32,908 nt of DNA from Actinomycetes bacterium (GTDB taxonomy: Bacteria > Actinomycetota > Actinomycetes > Streptosporangiales > Streptosporangiaceae), in NCBI GenBank assembly GCA_025964575.1, contig JAOPYO010000251.1, forward strand, positions 1 through 32,908. The letters are read 5' to 3'. Of this stretch, positions 30,756-32,908 are shown piece by piece (the stretch's first letter is position 1; every line of letters begins with the position of its first letter). The notes below the pieces were generated by a model. It was not told the DNA's origin, searched no databases, and worked only from the letters and a program-made list of their open reading frames with translations. Made by a program: the position numbers and the translations under genes.

Positions 30756-31304
30756 ATGACTCCATCAGAACTTGGCGCACTGCTGCGGGCGGCGCCGCCT
30801 CGGGCCGGTGCCACCCGCGTCATCGCATTCGACGGGCGCTCCGGCTCCGGCAAGTCGACGCTGGCCAGAGCGCTCCGTGACGAACTCGGCGCGCCATTGC
30901 TCAGCATGGAGGATCTCTACGGCGGCTGGAACGGTCTGGAGAACGGCATCGACCTACTCGTGTCCGAGGTCTTCGAACCGCTCGCCGCCGGGCGCACCGC
31001 ACTCGTCCCGCGCTACGACTGGATCGCCCGGACCTGGGCTGCGCCGGTCGAGCTGGCCCCGCCCGGGTTGCTCGTCATCGAGGGTGTCGGTGCCGGAGCC
31101 CGCCGCGCCGCGGCCTACGTGAGCGTGCTCGTCTGGCTAGACGCGACCGAGCCGACGCGTAAGAAGCGGGCGCTCGGCCGCGACGGCGACGTCTATCTGC
31201 CGCACTGGAACGACTGGGCGGTTCAGGAGAAGCGGATGCTCGAACGTGAGCGAACCTCCCAGCGGGCCGACGTCGTGCTGGACACGGAGGCTCCACCTAC
31301 GTAA
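30756..31304 (+). CDS. P-loop kinase, uridine-kinase-like
   Basis: This 182-residue protein has the Walker A motif GRSGSGKST at 27-35. It also has DLYGGWNGLENG, which corresponds to the uridine-kinase substrate loop, the basic PRYDWIARTWA, LLVIEG as Walker B strand, and a WLDATEPTRKKRALGRDG lid. It is a nucleoside or small-molecule kinase of unknown substrate. The ATG at 30756 lacks an obvious ribosome binding site. The stop at 31304 overlaps, on the other strand, the end of the amidohydrolase relic, so the last residues might have been changed by the deletion there. Confidence 0.8.
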   Translation: MTPSELGALLRAAPPRAGATRVIAFDGRSGSGKSTLARALRDELGAPLLSMEDLYGGWNGLENGIDLLVSEVFEPLAAGRTALVPRYDWIARTWAAPVELAPPGLLVIEGVGAGARRAAAYVSVLVWLDATEPTRKKRALGRDGDVYLPHWNDWAVQEKRMLERERTSQRADVVLDTEAPPT

Positions 31305-31533
31305 GAGATTCCTGCGCCGGGTCGTGGCTGTGAGTGAGCGCGTGCAGGTGTACGTCGAACACGCCCGGCAGCAGCCACAGGCCCGCGAGGTCGACATCGC
31401 GCAGTCCGATGTCCAGGGACAGGCCGACGTCCAGCTCCGCGATCAGCCCGTCCACGACCCGTACGTCGACCGGGCCGGTGAATCCGCCCCCGCGATCGAG
31501 CACAGTGACACCACGGAGCGTGAAACCGGACAC
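31297..31533 (-). pseudogene. N-terminal relic of an amidohydrolase
   Basis: GTG 31533 behind GGAGGT encodes 78 residues: VSGFTLRGVTVLDRGGGFTG, VDVRVVDGLIAELD, then LLPGVFDVHLHALTH. This is the N-terminal strand set and the metal-binding HxH segment of amidohydrolases of about 400 residues. It stops at 31297, just after the HxH motif, at the end of the kinase gene. It is a truncated gene with its own start signals preserved. Confidence 0.7.
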
Positions 31534-31551
31534 AGGACAACCTCCAAAGCG

Positions 31552-31720
31552 CCTGTTCAGGCTCTGGAGTCTCAGAGCCACGATTGCCGAGATATCGGCC
31601 AGGTCTTATCCCCGGGGCACCCTGTCGCAGCGAAGGGTTGCCGGTCGGCGAGCCGGGACTTGGCGCTGACGCTCTGAACCTGAACAAACCATACAGGATA
31701 AGTAGGATTTCCTGTTCAGG
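31552..31720. repeat. CCTGTTCAGG repeats between two minus-strand genes
   Basis: CCTGTTCAGG occurs at 31552-31561, directly upstream of the amidohydrolase relic, and again at 31711-31720. CCTGAAC at 31679-31685 forms a perfect inverted pair with GTTCAGG at 31714-31720 across an AT-rich 28-base gap. The spaced copies may be operator half sites. No regulator gene lies next to them. The 204 bases at 31582-31785 hold no gene. Confidence 0.35.
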
Positions 31721-31785
31721 GGCCTGCTTGCCGCCAGCGATAGCAGGCGGTGACCCGCGCCGGTCAGGGCCGAGATCACCTCAGC

Positions 31786-32883
31786 TCAGGGTGCCCGGAG
31801 GGCACCGACGGGTCGGTGCCCTCCGGGCACGGGCGGCGGGACGGGTCGGGAGCCGGCGGGCTTGATGCCAAGTCTGGCCGAAATGCGGCCCAGTTCGGCG
31901 TCGTCGGAGACGCCCTGGAAATCGGCGCGCGGCGTGTACGGGGCCTCGAGTTCGGCCACCTCGTCGTCGGTCAGCTCGATCTCGAGCGAGGCCACGGCGT
32001 CGTCCAGGTGGGACGGCTTGCTCGCGCCCACGAGCGGGGCGACGACGACGGGGTTGTGCCGCAACCACGCCAGCGAGACCTGTGCCCGGTTGACGCCGCG
32101 GGCCTGGGCGATCGCCGCGACCGCGTCGATGATGGCGCGGTCGCTCGACTCCTGGGTGTAGAGCATGTCGGCAAAGGGGTCGCTCGCCGACCGGCCGGTC
32201 GGCGCTTCGCCCTCGCGGGCGAGGCGGCCGCGGGCGAGCGGGCTCCACACGATCGTGCCGATCCCCTCGTCGGCGCAGAGCGGCAGCATCTCCCGCTCTT
32301 CCTCGCGGGCGAGCAGGTTGTAGTGGTCCTGCATCGAGACGAACCGCGCCCAGCCGTGCTGCCGCTGCAGGTGCAGCACCTTGCTGAACTCCCACGCATA
32401 CATCGAGGAGGCGCCGATGTAACGGGCCTTGCCGGCCTTCACGACGTCGTGCAGGGCCTCCAGCGTCTCCTCGATCGGCGTCGAGTGGTCCATCCGGTGG
32501 ATCTGGTAGAGGTCGACGTAGTCGGTGCCGAGCCGGCGCAGGCTGTGGTCGATCTCGGCGAAGATCGCCTTGCGGGACAGCCCGGACCCATTGGGGCCGG
32601 GGCGCATGGGGTGGCGGACCTTCGTGGCGATGACGACCTCGTCGCGGTCGGCGAAGTCCTTCAGCGCCCGGCCGACGATCTCCTCGCTGGAACCCTGCGA
32701 GTACATGTTCGCGGTGTCGAAGAAGTTGATGCCCGCCTCGACCGCCTGCTTGATGAGGGGACGGCTCTCCTCCTCGGTCAGCGACCACGTGGGGTGGCCG
32801 CGGGTCGGCTCGCCGTAGGTCATGCACCCGAGGGCGATGGGCGACACGTCGAGGCCGGTGTTGCCGAGCTTGATGTAGCGCAT
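31786..32883 (-). CDS. Aldo/keto reductase
   Basis: This 365-residue protein has the AKR (alpha/beta)8 barrel with the catalytic tetrad Asp56, Tyr61, Lys88 and His129 (FFDTANMYS, VIATKVRHP, LYQIHRMD). The NADPH motif PLVGASKPSHLDD follows in the C-terminal part. ISARLGIKPA near residue 340 is where relatives usually end. The final 22 or so residues are Pro/Arg/Gly-rich and are encoded by an 18-bp perfect hairpin, so they look like read-through. AGGAGA lies 5 bases before ATG 32883. Its substrate is unknown; it is closest to the YakC/potassium-channel-beta type AKRs. Confidence 0.88.
   Translation of the reverse strand: MRYIKLGNTGLDVSPIALGCMTYGEPTRGHPTWSLTEEESRPLIKQAVEAGINFFDTANMYSQGSSEEIVGRALKDFADRDEVVIATKVRHPMRPGPNGSGLSRKAIFAEIDHSLRRLGTDYVDLYQIHRMDHSTPIEETLEALHDVVKAGKARYIGASSMYAWEFSKVLHLQRQHGWARFVSMQDHYNLLAREEEREMLPLCADEGIGTIVWSPLARGRLAREGEAPTGRSASDPFADMLYTQESSDRAIIDAVAAIAQARGVNRAQVSLAWLRHNPVVVAPLVGASKPSHLDDAVASLEIELTDDEVAELEAPYTPRADFQGVSDDAELGRISARLGIKPAGSRPVPPPVPGGHRPVGALRAP
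31791..31830 (-). terminator. Perfect 18-bp hairpin at the aldo/keto reductase 3-prime end
   Basis: GTGCCCGGAGGGCACCGA at 31791-31808 and TCGGTGCCCTCCGGGCAC at 31813-31830 form a perfect stem with a 4-base loop. It lies inside the reading frame; the stop follows only 2 bases further (31786-31788). There is no U-run. It is almost certainly the terminator of the gene. Confidence 0.8.
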
Positions 32884-32908
32884 GGTGCTCTCCTGGTCCC
32901 GGTGTTCG

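Noticed and set aside
1..32908. CRISPR arrays, tRNA or rRNA genes, prophage genes
   Set aside because: No regularly spaced repeats, no tRNA-like cloverleaf and no phage structural genes were seen.

Overview
The window is high-GC, densely packed DNA of an actinomycete. GTG starts are frequent, operons overlap by 4 bases, and the actinobacterial hallmark is a mycofactocin (MFT) cluster. The genus cannot be read from the sequence; a Streptosporangiales or Pseudonocardiales-like soil actinomycete is a guess. There are no tRNA, rRNA or CRISPR features.

Layout: (1) 1-4916, a lipid or acid catabolism locus: the tail of a probable TetR gene, an APH-type phosphotransferase, two short-chain dehydrogenases (SDRs), an acyl-CoA dehydrogenase of the ACAD10/11 type, and a divergent TetR regulator. 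(2) 4959-6309, an SDR plus MerR operon behind a perfect 20-bp inverted repeat. (3) 6420-8118, a Fur-family regulator overlapping a ferritin-like/VIT1 fusion (MbfA-like iron exporter). (4) 8275-20996, the centrepiece. mftR diverges from a twelve-gene operon: mftA, mftB, mftC, two FadH/old-yellow-enzyme-like oxidoreductases, an ETF alpha subunit, FixC-like and FixX-like ETF:quinone oxidoreductase parts, an ETF beta subunit, an MFT-coupled SDR, mftF and mftE. From mftB to mftE nearly every junction overlaps. mftD, which normally makes the redox-active alpha-keto amide of premycofactocin, is absent from the window.

(5) 21213-23950, a permease relic, a GntR/UTRA regulator, an amidase and a small GatC-like partner. 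(6) 24028-27667, an alpha/beta-hydrolase relic, a complete IS630-family element (31-bp inverted repeats, TA target, passenger gene), a RibD-like reductase with a divergent SnoaL-tailed ECF sigma factor, and an inverted relic of a related IS end. (7) 27635-32883, a TetR gene whose C-terminus is supplied by the IS relic, a metallo-beta-lactamase-fold hydrolase, a crotonase relic, a DUF72 protein, a P-loop kinase, an amidohydrolase relic and an aldo/keto reductase.

How the parts fit: mftA-C, mftF and mftE build the MFT cofactor. The SDR is the type of enzyme that needs MFT to re-oxidise its bound nicotinamide. The ETF/FixCX genes give a route for electrons from a flavoenzyme to the quinone pool, and the two OYE-like flavoproteins are the likely partners or substrate-facing reductases. 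This MFT, OYE and FixABCX module without mftD is the most interesting system here. Its families have been named in databases, but I know of no biochemical description. Region 6-7 is a zone of gene decay, with several truncated genes around IS ends.
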